From Progne subis subis (lineage: Eukaryota > Chordata > Aves > Passeriformes > Hirundinidae): a DNA stretch of 64,000 nt. The DNA is taken from the NCBI GenBank assembly GCA_022316685.1, contig JAKJHU010000037.1:1227792-1291791 (forward strand), given 5' to 3'. The first letter of the stretch is position 1, and every line of letters begins with the position of its first letter. The notes under the pieces are model-generated. The model worked only from the letters and a program-made list of their open reading frames with translations, searched no databases and was not told the DNA's origin. Position numbers and translations under genes: made by a program. Below, in pieces: positions 16,781-29,033 of the stretch.

Positions 16781-19079
16781 AAATACCACATTTGTTCTCA
16801 GGTTATTAGAAGTTTGTTTGGGTTCCATGGGGGAGCCAAGTGGTGGGAAAAATACAGTGCATGTCAGAGATAATTTTTAATTCCTTTTTTATTCAAAACA
16901 TGACAGTATTTTTTAAAAATGTTTTCCTGTAATTTTCTATTTGCTTCACCTTTGTCACTGATGTGAAGTCATGAATGTTACCATTCTCACTGATTTATGC
17001 CTGAACTATTGCAGCGGGGTATTCTGCTCCTTGCGTTTATTGCTATTATCTGTTATTATAAATCAAGTTTCAAAATTGTTAATTTATTTCTCATCCTTAT
17101 GACCTTCTATTATTTCTGTGTAATGGAAAAAGAATCGCAGTGGAGGAGTGAGAAAATTAAATACAGTGTTGTCTTTTCCTTTTATGTCAGCCAGAGACTA
17201 GCACAGTAGGAAAAATTCCATCACAGTAGCGGCTGCACAATTGAAACCACATCCATGAAATAGCTTTCAAGTCTGTCCCTGGCACTCTGCATTTGAATGA
17301 ATCTAGTCATGTTTCATAACTGGAAAAATGCTTATTTATATGATGAAGTTTGCTTTGTATTTTGATGCTGATTATTTCTGAAAATTTATCTTAGCAGCTT
17401 GACTCCAACTTCCAGGCTTCAGTAGCCACTGTGTTCTATAGGAATCTCAGAAATACGGGAGGTGTTACCAACAGAATAGGAACAGGGAGAAAGTATTTAT
17501 TTCATGTCATCCTGGGAAAATAACATACCCAAGATGGTTAAATTAAAAAATGTGTCAGTCTTTGGCAGAGAAGCAGATAAAATTAGCATGGACTTCAGCA
17601 GAGTGAACCTATGCTTAATATGGGAGACTAGCAGACATTTCTGTTAGTAGCATTGATCGGTGCAGCTAATTTTGCATGAACGGTTCTGAATCAAGACTCA
17701 AGAGCTATTTATACATGCAGTTAAATTTTCTTTGTTGGCGTGGCTGAGGTAGGGTGAATAGTAAAAACTCATTGGGGGAAAGGCAGAAATTTAGATCAAA
17801 CAATTTCTTGTTAATATAGAACAGAGCTTTAAAAGAACATTTAATTTTATAAAAAGGATGGAGGATAGAGGTTTAGTGTGCAGTGGAATATTTAACACTA
17901 TAAAGACATCTGTTTCTGAGAAATGCTTTTGAATGTTCAATCAAATTTGACTTAATTTTAAGCATTTGAAAATGTCTTGTTGGACATTAACCATAATTGG
18001 GTGATTTGAGGGAGTACAGCAAGCTAGCAAAACACATAGTCAGGAAAATCTATAAATGTATGCACAGGCATGCACATGCTCACAACCACACCAACTCTTG
18101 GCAAATCTCAGGGGTTTTCTACACCTGACCCTGTGAATGTGAACTGTTCTGAATTTAATGCCTTGCTGTGCCTTTTCAGTTTTCAGAACTTGATTCCTGT
18201 TAGTCATTTCTTATGTAGCACAAAAAGGAAAAATACCTGGGATCTGGCTATATGTAAGACCCCCTACAGAACTTTCTGGTTTTCTTGAACCTTGAATCTC
18301 GTTTACCTGAGAAGAGATAAATATGATGGATCTCTTACTACATTACACCCTTCCTGACTTCCAGTAATTTATCCAACTCCCATGAGCAAGTGAGAGCAGT
18401 CCAGTGGGTTGGTGAACTAATTTGCTCTCTATGTGGCCACTCCATTTAGAGACTTCTCAAAATAGAGAGCTGCTAAACTAAGCCATCAGCAAGTTTGCAT
18501 AAGGTCATAAACAATGTTTGCTCATTAGGAAAATTCATTGCAAATGTTTTCATCTGCCAACAATGTAAAACTGCATACTAAAGGAAATAGTAACTTTTAG
18601 AAATTAGATCTGAAATTAACTGTGACATTTCAAAGATTAGCCCTCAAGCTAATCAGCAGTTGACAATTTAATAGTTATAGTAGGTGTCAAATAAAAAAAG
18701 GCTTTAGTCTGAAGTTGTGGAACACTCACAGCAGTGTCTGTCATTTTAATAGCTGGATATTTGATGAAAATAAATGAACAACATACATTTATAGAAAAGC
18801 TAGTGAAACATTTTCTGGCTGATATCTCTTAGCTTCCTCTACTTTGTATTTAATTTTGTCTGTATCTAGACAGTGTTTAATATAATGCTTAATATGCCCT
18901 AGAAGCTGCTTTGTTGCTACTTTTTGTGCAAAGAGTGTAAGTCCCTATGAATAATAAAGAAGCAAAGCTCAAAGGAAGGTGATCGCACTACCTGAGTGGT
19001 GGTGCAGGTTTGTACTTCACAGGGTAGTTCTTTCAAGTTTCTAAAGAAAGCAAGCCTATTTCAGTAGTACCACAACCTT

Positions 19080-19159
19080 GGTTTTTTGGGGTTTTGTTTG
19101 TTTGTTTGTTTGTTTGTTTGGGGGTGTTTGGGTTTTGTTTGATTGGTTGTTTGTTTTTT
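19080..19159 (+). repeat. T/G-rich tract with (TTTG)n
   Basis: It contains at least five TTTG units between G4 and G5 runs. A mixed T/C tract (19227-19270) follows about 70 bp downstream. Confidence 0.88.
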
Positions 19160-19226
19160 CCTGAAGTGTGATTTGTTTTCTAACTGCACGTTTCTAATCA
19201 ACTTTTGGTTTATATTTTGGGATTGC

Positions 19227-19270
19227 TTTTTTTTCTTTTTTTTTTTTTTCCTTTTTTTTTTTTTTTCCCT
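19227..19270 (+). repeat. Polypyrimidine tract
   Basis: Forty-four bases of T broken only by single or paired C. It encodes a spurious Lys/Glu-rich frame on the minus strand. Confidence 0.88.
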
Positions 19271-19730
19271 TTAATTTTGTTTTTCTTGTCTGTATTCCTT
19301 GAATTTGAAGGATGAAAAGACTAAAGAAAAGCGTTAAATTTATGAAAGCTCTGTCCTGTTCCAGATCAGCAGTTAAGCTGGGAGAAGGTATCAATTGCTT
19401 TAAAAAGAAACTTTTCAAGACAGTTTTTTTCTTCTCCAGTTGTGTTTGTCTGCAATTGTTACAGAAGGCTCTTTGAAAATAGCAATAGAGTGACAGAGTG
19501 GGCAGTGTGTATGTGTTGGACAGGCAACATGGAACTACAAGTTCTGGTGTCTGTTGAATAAGCAGGACATGTTTTTTCCTGATGATTAGATGGCCTTTTG
19601 TCTTCGGCTTAGTCAGAAGTACTACTAGGTAAATTCCTTTGCCACCTCTTCACATCTATCAGAAAAAGAAGGAAAAATGTTATGTACCTTCCATCACTGC
19701 ATTGAAGCCCTGTGCCCTGCTTCAACCAGT

Positions 19731-19809
19731 TGTGGGGGTTTTGTGGGTTTTTTTTGCTTGGTTGGGGTTTTTTGTTTGGTTGGGTTTTTGTTGTTTGTTT
19801 GTTTGTTTT
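19731..19809 (+). repeat. T/G-rich tract
   Basis: G runs of three to five alternate with T runs and end in TTTG units, about 650 bp from the similar tract at 19080. Confidence 0.88.
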
Positions 19810-22789
19810 AATGAGGTAGGAAGTGTTGTGTGCCTACTGAAAAAGGGTAATAAGATAAAATCCTGCAGACACTTATGGAGAAATGTCCTGCTTGTAGCAA
19901 GTGTACCATTAAAATACCATCTCCTACTATTACAGAAAACCTAGAATAGCTCCATCCACCTATACTGTGACTTTAAATAATGTCAGTATCATGTGATCAG
20001 TAGCAGATGACACATCAGTGTGGATGTCTGGTGATGATCCCATATCAGCAAGAAAATATCAGCCCCTCTCTTCACAAGTCCATAAAAACGTTTCGGGGGT
20101 TGCAATATAAGCTGTAAGAACTACTTTAACAGAGTCTCTCCTGCAATAATTATCCAAAATACAGATGTGGTGAAAGGCATGTGATGTTGACAGTGTGACA
20201 AATTTCTAAATTTCTGTTTGGAACTTTCTCAATTTCTCTCACTGATTAGCAGGTACAACTGCCCTCCAGGAAGGACTGAAACATTGCTATAAAGGGAGGT
20301 GCAGAAGGAAAGTGGAGTGGGATGGAGAAGGGAAAGTCTGAGGTGCTTTAGCTGCACTGGGACCTCAGTGTTCATGTGTGCAGTTCTTGGTAGCTGTCAT
20401 AGCACACAGTGTGTCATTCAGTACAGCAACCTAGCAAACAACCTACAATTACAGAGTGCAGGTTAAAATTATTTCAAGCCCCTTTCAAGTAATGTTGTCT
20501 GTAAAGGAGGACTGCTCCTTCCCAGAAAGAGAAATAATGAGTGCAGAGGGAACAGATAAAGCATCAGCAGGGTCTGTGTTCTGGGTGGAGAGGCCCTGGA
20601 GAGGAATTATACCCATAGCTATATCCCTAACCTGCACACATGTTTTTTAAGAACAGTGATTCCGGAAAGGAAGACTGCAGGAGAATGCGTATTCAGGAGA
20701 ACATAATGGGAAGGAAAATGTTTTCCTGGAAGGCTCTTTCCTAATCCGCATCACTGAACAATTCTGTATTTCTAGTCTGCAGTGACTCTTGTTCTGGTTC
20801 AGATTTGTTTATTGGTGCTTAGAGTTTAATGAACACTTCTTACCTGACTGTGCATTTCTTGAAATTGATTTTACTGTCTTTGTTGAAGAGCAGATCAGTA
20901 ACAGGTTATGTCAATTCCATAGAAATATGTCCAGATAAGCCAGGTGTGCATGGACCATGTGTTTAGTAGCTGGGCCGTATAAGCATTTACTAGATGGAGC
21001 TTGATGGTCTTGAAAAACCAGCGAGGCTCTTTTATGGTTACCTGGCAGATGATATGTGACTCATACAGGTGCAGGCTGGTACAGGTACAGCTGAACCATA
21101 CTTCCAGGTGTGTATTTGCAGATGATACAATGAAGCTTAGGCAAAAAGAAATATAAAATCTTTGCATTATGGGCAACAGTGTTTTTCAGTGGCATAGTTA
21201 TTCCTGCATTTGGTGTCCCTAAGAGAAGAAAAAAAGATGTATGGCACATTTAGGGATGCTGCTGTTTCTGTCTGGTATGTCACTATTTGAAATTGCAAGC
21301 AAAGATATCTTGCATGGATATTTCTAAGCCTCAGCTGCTCAGTGGTTTGGGGATGAAAACCACCAGACAGAGCCTTGAATGCAGCCTATTCTCTCGGGGG
21401 GCACAGTGGTCGGAACAGCAAGATTATGTATCCTTCATCAGCCTCAGTCTGTAAACTCTTTCCTCAGAGCTACATCTGATTTATATCCCTTCCCTCCTAG
21501 AAGAGACCACTAGAGAAGTACCTAGTTTAGCTTAATATTTGGGATGTGAATGCTCTTCTGTCATGATTCTAGAGTTAAAAAACACTATTGTTTTGAAGTT
21601 AACATATTTTAGAAATAGTATAAAACTGAATTCCTGAGTGCTTGAGGGAATTGCAGTTCTTGTTTCATTTTCCATGAGAACAGATGTTAGCCCTGCTGCC
21701 TTGGGATTGTTCTAGCTATGGTAATTCTATTCTGTGTACCTAAAACTCTCACTGAGGTTTCAGATGGATGAGGAAGTTATTATTTACTAGGTTTTCACCA
21801 GGACTCCTCTGGGATAATAAATGCAATAAAGATGCAAAATTTTAGTATTACTCTTCTCCCTTCTCTAAGTAGTCTTTCATGTTATTATTATTTCACTGCA
21901 CAGACAAAATATAGTAAGATTTTACTGGTTTGATCCTGTTCTTGTTTCAATCGGAGACAAATCTCCTTTAGCTTCTCTGTGAGCAGGAGCTGGTTCTTTC
22001 CTAGCAAAGTGCTCTAATAAACATTTTGCAAATATGACTCAATCCCTTATTCTAAAATCTTTTTTGCTCACAGAAAATGTAGGAGGAACCTCTTTTGAGA
22101 TGCTGTCTGGAATTAGTGGAAATATTTTTAAAGTGTTGATCAGGTGTTTTTCTGTAAGTTAGTAATGAATGATTAGGCTCAAGATCTTGTTCAAGCACAG
22201 TTTGGAGAATGTGTTGAGTGTACTATATGGAATTACCTGACTCAGATGTCAAATAACTGTGAGTGATTAAAATAACGGGGTGGAGTATAGCAATTCAAAA
22301 ATAATGTCTGGTGATGACTATACGAGCCTGTGACTTTAGGTGCAGACGATGTAAATCAAAGAAATGCTGAATATTTTGGTGATAAGTTGTGCTCATATTC
22401 TTTAGGCATAATGGTATAATTCTTTACTGGGTATCAGATGGCTGGGAAAATGAAACATTGAAAACAGATAAATGAGAAACTTCAAATCATACAAATAATA
22501 TTCTGAAGGCTGAAGCAATAGGAAGGATATTCATAAGCCAGTTTGTCTAAATCTCAAGAATATGTTTTCTACTGTTTTTTGAAGAGTTGTCATCATACTA
22601 TTCTAAAATCTTCTCAACATCTGCTTTTCTTGAGCGTTTACTGAATAAGTAAAGCTCATAAATGATAAGTACATTTCTAAATGTACTTAGATCTGAAAGC
22701 AGATTCATTTAGTAAATAAATTCTGAAGTATAAAATTAGTTTTAACCTGCTTATATTTATCCTTTACAGCACTGTTTTGGATACTCTAA

Positions 22790-22885
22790 GAAAAGAAATA
22801 AAATATTATAAAATAGAATTATTATAAAAATAATTCTAAAAATAATAAAATAATTATAAAAAATTATAAAATAGAATTTTTTTTT
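22790..22885 (+). repeat. AT-rich simple stretch with internal duplication
   Basis: About 95 bp of almost pure A/T in which attataaaatagaatt occurs twice, about 58 bp apart, separated by variants of aataattataaa. It looks like local slippage. Confidence 0.8.
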
Positions 22886-25800
22886 TCTATGACAGCTTTT
22901 GTACCACATTTACAAAGATCTGTTGATTTAAGTTAATTGAATGTCTCTCCATAGTTAAATAGTTGCTTGGCAAACTTTAATTTATGTTCTCCTTTCATCT
23001 AGGTTACCCCATCACTGGGCAATTCTAAAAAGATGTTAAAACGAGCCTTTTTTGTCTTCAGTGAAAGTGACCCACTTGGTGTCACAAGAATTAGAATTTA
23101 GCATGATGGGAGTTTTTGTGTGTACCTAAAAGCAAAATTTCCCCTTGGGGAATATTTTGCAATTTGACATTTTTACTTTATGGCCAGTAAAATACCCTTA
23201 ACTCTTAAAACTGCATTTATTTTAATTCTCTGTTCACACTGCAGCACTTCTGAGCTTTCAGTTTCATCAATTAACGTATTCTCCACTGTTTATAATCTTT
23301 ACAGCAGCTCTAGGCAAAAATAGTCCTTAACTTGAATGTAGAATTCTGTGAGCATGAATCCACCTGCAGCAGTGTTAAGAGCGGTGTTACTAGCTGACTT
23401 AGCCTGGAAATGCTCTGAGGTTGTCAGGTCTGATGTTCAGTGGGTTATATTTTCATACATCACTGCTCGTCTTTTCTGGCAGTCATGATTTCTATGATGA
23501 ACTAGTTTTCTTCCTTGGAGAGGTGCTCCAGTTGCAAATAGGATTCTTGGAGCCTGCAAGCATTTTAGCGAAACACAGGAAAGTTAAAGTATTATAATGG
23601 CATTTATTGCAGATAAATGCACGGTACATGTTCAAATAGTTTTCTAGGATTTTTGGAGTCATCTCTTAAAACTTCTGTATTTACTACCCTCTGCTCCTCT
23701 CCCCACCATCTTCTCATAGGTTGTTTTCTCAGCTGCTGCAGCTGCTGAGGATGAGTTTGGCATTTTCTAGCCTCTGCTAGAGCTAAGCAAAGATCTTGCA
23801 CTTCAAGTATATGGCATGGTAGGATTTCCCCCTTGGAGTTCTTCACATAAACATTTGGAAGGTGATGAAGCAGAAAGTGCAGCAGGGCCCTTCGTGGAGC
23901 CTGTTCAGTATGGGACTACATGCTCCACTTGGGCTTCATCCTTGCAGGCTGAGACCAAAGGCAGTACTTGGAAAACTAAAGTAAGCTGCCGTTCTTGTTT
24001 TTAATATTTTTTCCATCCCAACTGCCTCATTTGAACAAGTTTTAGGTATTTCTATCTTAGACATTTTAGAAAAATAATCCTAGGATCCTGATTTCTGCAT
24101 TATCACCCACTTTTTATCTGGTCCATCATGACAGCTGAGGTTGTTGGCATATGAACCCAAAGCACTGAACAGGAATCAGACTCTTCTCTCATTTTTTAAT
24201 GAACAGTTTTAATCAAGCCTGGGACCTGTTGTGCTTCACTTGTTGAATCTTTCTGTGTGACAGTAATTTTTCCAGTTTCCTAATTCATACTGGCCTCAAA
24301 TGTACCAAAACTTATAACCATGCCTCCTACTAACCACTAGTCAGTAATCACATTATAGAATATGGTCTATAAAGAAGTTCACACATCGTTTTGCTGTTGT
24401 TGCTTTTAACAGAGCCTATATTCTTATATATCGGCCTCCAACATCTAGCCAAAGCTTCATTGAACCTTATTGTCTCTCCTAAAAAATCCTTCTGCTGTTT
24501 ATCCAAGAACTTCTCAAACTGCTTTGACATTAGATCTTGTGTATGTGGCTAAGGCAAGCAGAGCTGTATCCAGATCTCTCACTTACATGTCATCAAACCT
24601 TTTTGGCTGAGTGACCCTTCACCCTGAGCATAACCTGCAGGGTTTTTGTGTGATGCCATTTATTTAGTATCAGTAGGTGTTATTACAGGTAATTAGATGA
24701 GAACAACCCAACTCTGACCAAAACAAGGTTATTTGAATACAAAGAGTGAACTCACCATCAAACACTATTATACCTTGTGTAAATAAAGCTGTCCAGGGCT
24801 GATGTTTGGTCGTCACTGCAGAGCACAATTTCATGCTGCTTGGTGACATGGAATATTCTGAGAATGACTGTAATACTGAAAAACTGAAGAAATTTCAAGA
24901 GTAACTCAACATTAATCAAGAGATTATAGAGAATTATTTGAGGGAAGAGTGGTTCCATAACAGCATATTTAAAAATCAGCATGGTTTTCCGTCTGTGGAT
25001 GGACTGACATAGGAGATTTTGTCTGCATAAATTAGCTATATAAGAGCAAAGACTTTAACTGGAACTCTGAAAAATAAAGGTACTATTTAATAGTTTGTAA
25101 ATTCTACATTTTTTCTTCCTCATAAATTGTGCCTCAAAAAAAAGGAAACAAAACAAAACCAAACAACAACATTTGGTGAAATTCTTCTGCCTCTGCAATT
25201 TCAGTTCTGCCTCATTCGTCCTGCTGAATTAGACAGCGGCTCAATTGTTTTTGACCGTGTAATTAGGATGATGTTGTGCATAAGCAGACATCATTGTGAG
25301 TGCTGCAGCATAGCCAGAGTTACAAGCCACACCTAGAGACTGCAAAGAATGTTGTCCCAGGAGTGAGATACAGCAGCAGAGCCTGGCAATTTTCCGTCCC
25401 TTCCTCAGCAGCCTCCAGTGAAGGACAGGGTCCTGCTCCACGCAGTGAAGGAAATAGCTTGTTGAATTTTTGTGGAGTCTCAGGCACTGAAGATCTTCCC
25501 TCGGGTGGCTTCTTTGTCCTGCATGCTACTGCTTTCTGATACACTGCTGCATTTTCCTGGTGACTACCAGGCATGGTGGGGCTACAACTTCACCATGTTT
25601 GCATTAAGCTGCTTTTGTTAAAATTTTCTTTGAGAGTTACAAAGGGGAGAGGAAGTTTCAGTGGTCAGAAGTGCATGTCTCAGCTGAATGTGAATTCTGT
25701 GAGACAGACGTAACTTCTGTAGCCTGGAGGTTCTTGTTCTGCTGAACTCAGATGTTTGTTGCAGACTAGAGAAGCATGTGAACATGTCCAAAAGAGACTG

Positions 25801-25949
25801 CAATGACATTTTCTGTTAGAGTTTCCTAATGTTAAGTTTTCTAAGATCACAGTCAAATCTCATAAATTTTGGTATTGGTGCTTTCATTATGAATGACATT
25901 GAAGACTGGCATTTGAGACACAAAATATCTAGTTTGTCACTTAATTACC

Positions 25950-25973
25950 TTTTTTTTTTTTTTTTTTTTTTTT
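25950..25973 (+). repeat. T24 homopolymer
   Basis: A run of 24 T followed by aattaaaatc; no element is recognised beside it. Confidence 0.95.
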
Positions 25974-28172
25974 AATTAAAATCTGTTCTCGGTGTCAGGC
26001 TACACAATTTCTTCTCCATTTTGGCAGTCTCCTTGATATAGGAGCAAGGCAAACATATAAGAAAAGCAATTATGACACCACAAAAATTGATCGGGGATTA
26101 AAAGTATAAATTGCCTGAGGTAAGAACACATAGATCAGTGAAATTGCATCTAGAAATAAATCAGTCAAGCTACACATACAGCTGAGGGATAATTTTTTGC
26201 TGGTCCCTTTGGATGAGTGCACAAAAAAACGACACAGCATTAAACACCGGGTCACACACTGATTGCTGTGAGTAGACCTCAGCAGTGTCACAAATGCTTT
26301 GCAAGGTCCTTTCCATTGTAAATTCTGGAATTGTGAATTGATTCATTATTTTTTTGTGTGATTTTAAAGCTATTAATATTAATGAGATTTATCCTATGAC
26401 CTACTCTTTAAAAGCAAAGACTGTGGCACTGTAGAAATTTGGATCTCTTTGCATCTAGATGGTGTTTTCTGCTAGTTTACATTTTGAAGATGCAAGTTAT
26501 ATTATAGAGGCCAAAGAGCCACAATTAATATTCTAGAAAAGATTCAGTGCTCAGCTTTCAGCCTAATGTTCCAGGCCTATGCATTAGTGTAAAGTTTTCC
26601 CTCTTGCAGAAAGTAAGGGGAAAGCATATGGAAAGAAAGACATCCTTTAGTGGTTATTTCCTAACTGTGTAGAGCAAAGCAAGCTTTCTCTCTACTTTGA
26701 GTCTATTTTCCATAGCACAGCTGTGCTACACAAGGGATGCAGCAAGGTCCATTTCCCCAGTTTGAGTCAACCCTTAGCCTGTGAGAGAGAGGAGGGATCC
26801 TGATCCAGAGCACTTCTAAAATGCATCCCAGCTGCTCCTGGGCTGAGGAAGAAGCTGTGACAGAGGGAACAGAAATCCCTGTAGATGTGGTTCAGAAAAC
26901 ATTTGGATAAGTAGCTGTTATGAATCATGAATATTAAGCGTACTTTCCCTTAAAACCTAAGTAGTGGCATCTGACTCATTGGGCTCATGAATTTGTGTAG
27001 CTATTCCTGCAAATAGCATGTACATGGACAGAAGGAAGGAAGGAAGAAAAATGTAAATACCTTGCCAATTATTTCTTTTCATGTCTGTTTTTTATGTTTG
27101 GGCATTTGGGGTTTTTAATATCTGGGCACTTAAGTTTTCTGGTTTTTTATGTTGCACCAGTGAGTAAATGTCAGCTGTAAAAATGTTCAGGCAACTAAAG
27201 ATGCAGCTAAGCAGCCAGAATATTGATTTTATTTTGCAACTTATTATTTAGTGTGTATTTAAACATAAGTGTACTGTATTGTGTTTCTGATTGAAATACG
27301 TCTATGAAGTATTTCCCCAGGAAAGTGGATGATGAAATTTATGTATATCCTTATAATCATGTTATGCATCTTATACATATATAGTGTGTTTTAAATAAGG
27401 ATTTTGATCAATTGTTAAGCTGGTCAAAGGCTCACCCAATGATGAGTGATAAAAAAGTATGATATTAAAAAGAACTTGATAATAATTATAAAATAAATCT
27501 GGACTGTCCTAAGTGTTGCCCACTTACAGATGTCAAACTGCTGTGTCTCTCTGCTGTAAGTCAAAGGAACATGTAATGCAAAGCCAAATGTTTAAAAACT
27601 GCAAAATACATTTTCTCTACTTTGACTTAAAAGTATCAGGGGCAGAATATCTGTCTTTCATATGTTCTTTCTGGTAAATATTTTCCCTGAGGCTTTCAAA
27701 CTGCTCATACTGGTCTTTCTGTTAGGTGCTGATCAAGCAAACTGCTTAAAAACACGCAGAATATTGAGTATTTCAAATGGGCTGGTGAAGGGCTGCATTG
27801 AATCGAGTCTTTAAAGAGTACATTCCTTGTTTTGCAAAGAAACATTCCCTTATAGAGTTAATGTTTAGTATCCCTTCTTTGTGGAACTGTTTTATAATAA
27901 CCTAAATGTTAGCCGTGAGAGAGAATGAACTTTTTTATACAAAATGTGAATATTACACAATTTTTAATGCACATCTCAGTGAAATTAAAGGCATGTCAGG
28001 CTTAGGTTTTTCAATAAAGGCATGCCATAGCCCAGGGGTTTATCATGGCTGAAAATCTAGTATGTGACATGCTTTTCACTTCTCTGAGTGACAGGCGAGG
28101 CAGTGTTACCTCCAAAATAAAGCGTGTTAAGGATCTTGCAGACTGCATGTATTTTATGATCTTAAGTTATAA

Positions 28173-28210
28173 CAGAATCATAGAATATCCTGAGTTCAAA
28201 TAGAGATAAG
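28173..28210 (-). mobile_element. Very short CR1-type 3' terminus
   Basis: cagaatcatagaatatcctg is the reverse complement of the terminal CR1 (or CR1-tailed SINE) 3' end. Only about 38 bp are recognisable, so this is either a severely 5'-truncated insertion or an eroded one. Confidence 0.6.
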
Positions 28211-28972
28211 AAAACAGAAGTCAGTGTTTTAATTTTAGGTTGGCTTTGTTCTTTGAGGTCTGCAAACTTTGGACTCCTCTCAGTCGCAAAATGCAGCTAT
28301 ATGTGATGCAATGCCAATGCACCACAGGAGCCTTATTTTCTCTTGTGTCTTTCATACCGACTACATCTCAGACTGCTTTCCACAGAGCTCAGCAACTCCT
28401 GGCAGTATATAGAGAGGAGCCAGAAAAGAACTTGCTCAAAATGCCCTGTGTGTCACTAGTATAATCTCATTCAGCAATGGATCTCATATAAGAAGAGGAA
28501 CAAGTGAAAAAAACACAGCAATTCTTGTGTGCTTTAGTAAGATTTTGAAGAAAGGAAAAGAGGGATGGTTATCTTTCTCTGTCAAAGTATTATTATTATT
28601 TTCTCGATTTAAAAAAAATTAATTGCCTCATCATGATAATAACATTTAATCACTATTACATTCATAAGATTTAGTTGTTGTTTCAATTGTATTTCTGTTA
28701 TAACAATGAGAAAAGTTACTTTTAATAACCACAACCTTTTAGGGAAATGCAACTTTAAGTTCATGTCCCTTTACCTTTTGTTCACTGGCAGCCAAAAACA
28801 TCCATTCAGAAATCAGTCTGTTTGATTTAGAGACTGATTGTAGTTATCAAATGTGGATGGTTTGCTCTGCAGATGCTGTGGTGCGCAGTCTTGAAGCCCT
28901 CCCCCTCCCAGGATATGCACCTTACTAGCATCTCTACAATTTCTCTTCCACTCCAAGATGGCATTATCTTTT

Positions 28973-29032
<60 letters not shown>
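28973..29032 (+). repeat. (TTG)20 trinucleotide microsatellite
   Basis: This is 60 bp of uninterrupted TTG repeat (20 units) followed by a short A run. The 60-codon frame across it with a polyvaline tail is an artefact. Confidence 0.97.

Positions 29033-29033
<1 letters not shown>

Noticed and set aside
24348..24530. 60-codon minus-strand frame with a protein-like composition (MSKQFEKFLDKQQKDF...).
   Set aside because: I could not assign it to any family, and no retrocopy tail or splice structure surrounds it. A protein search would be needed to exclude a small processed pseudogene.
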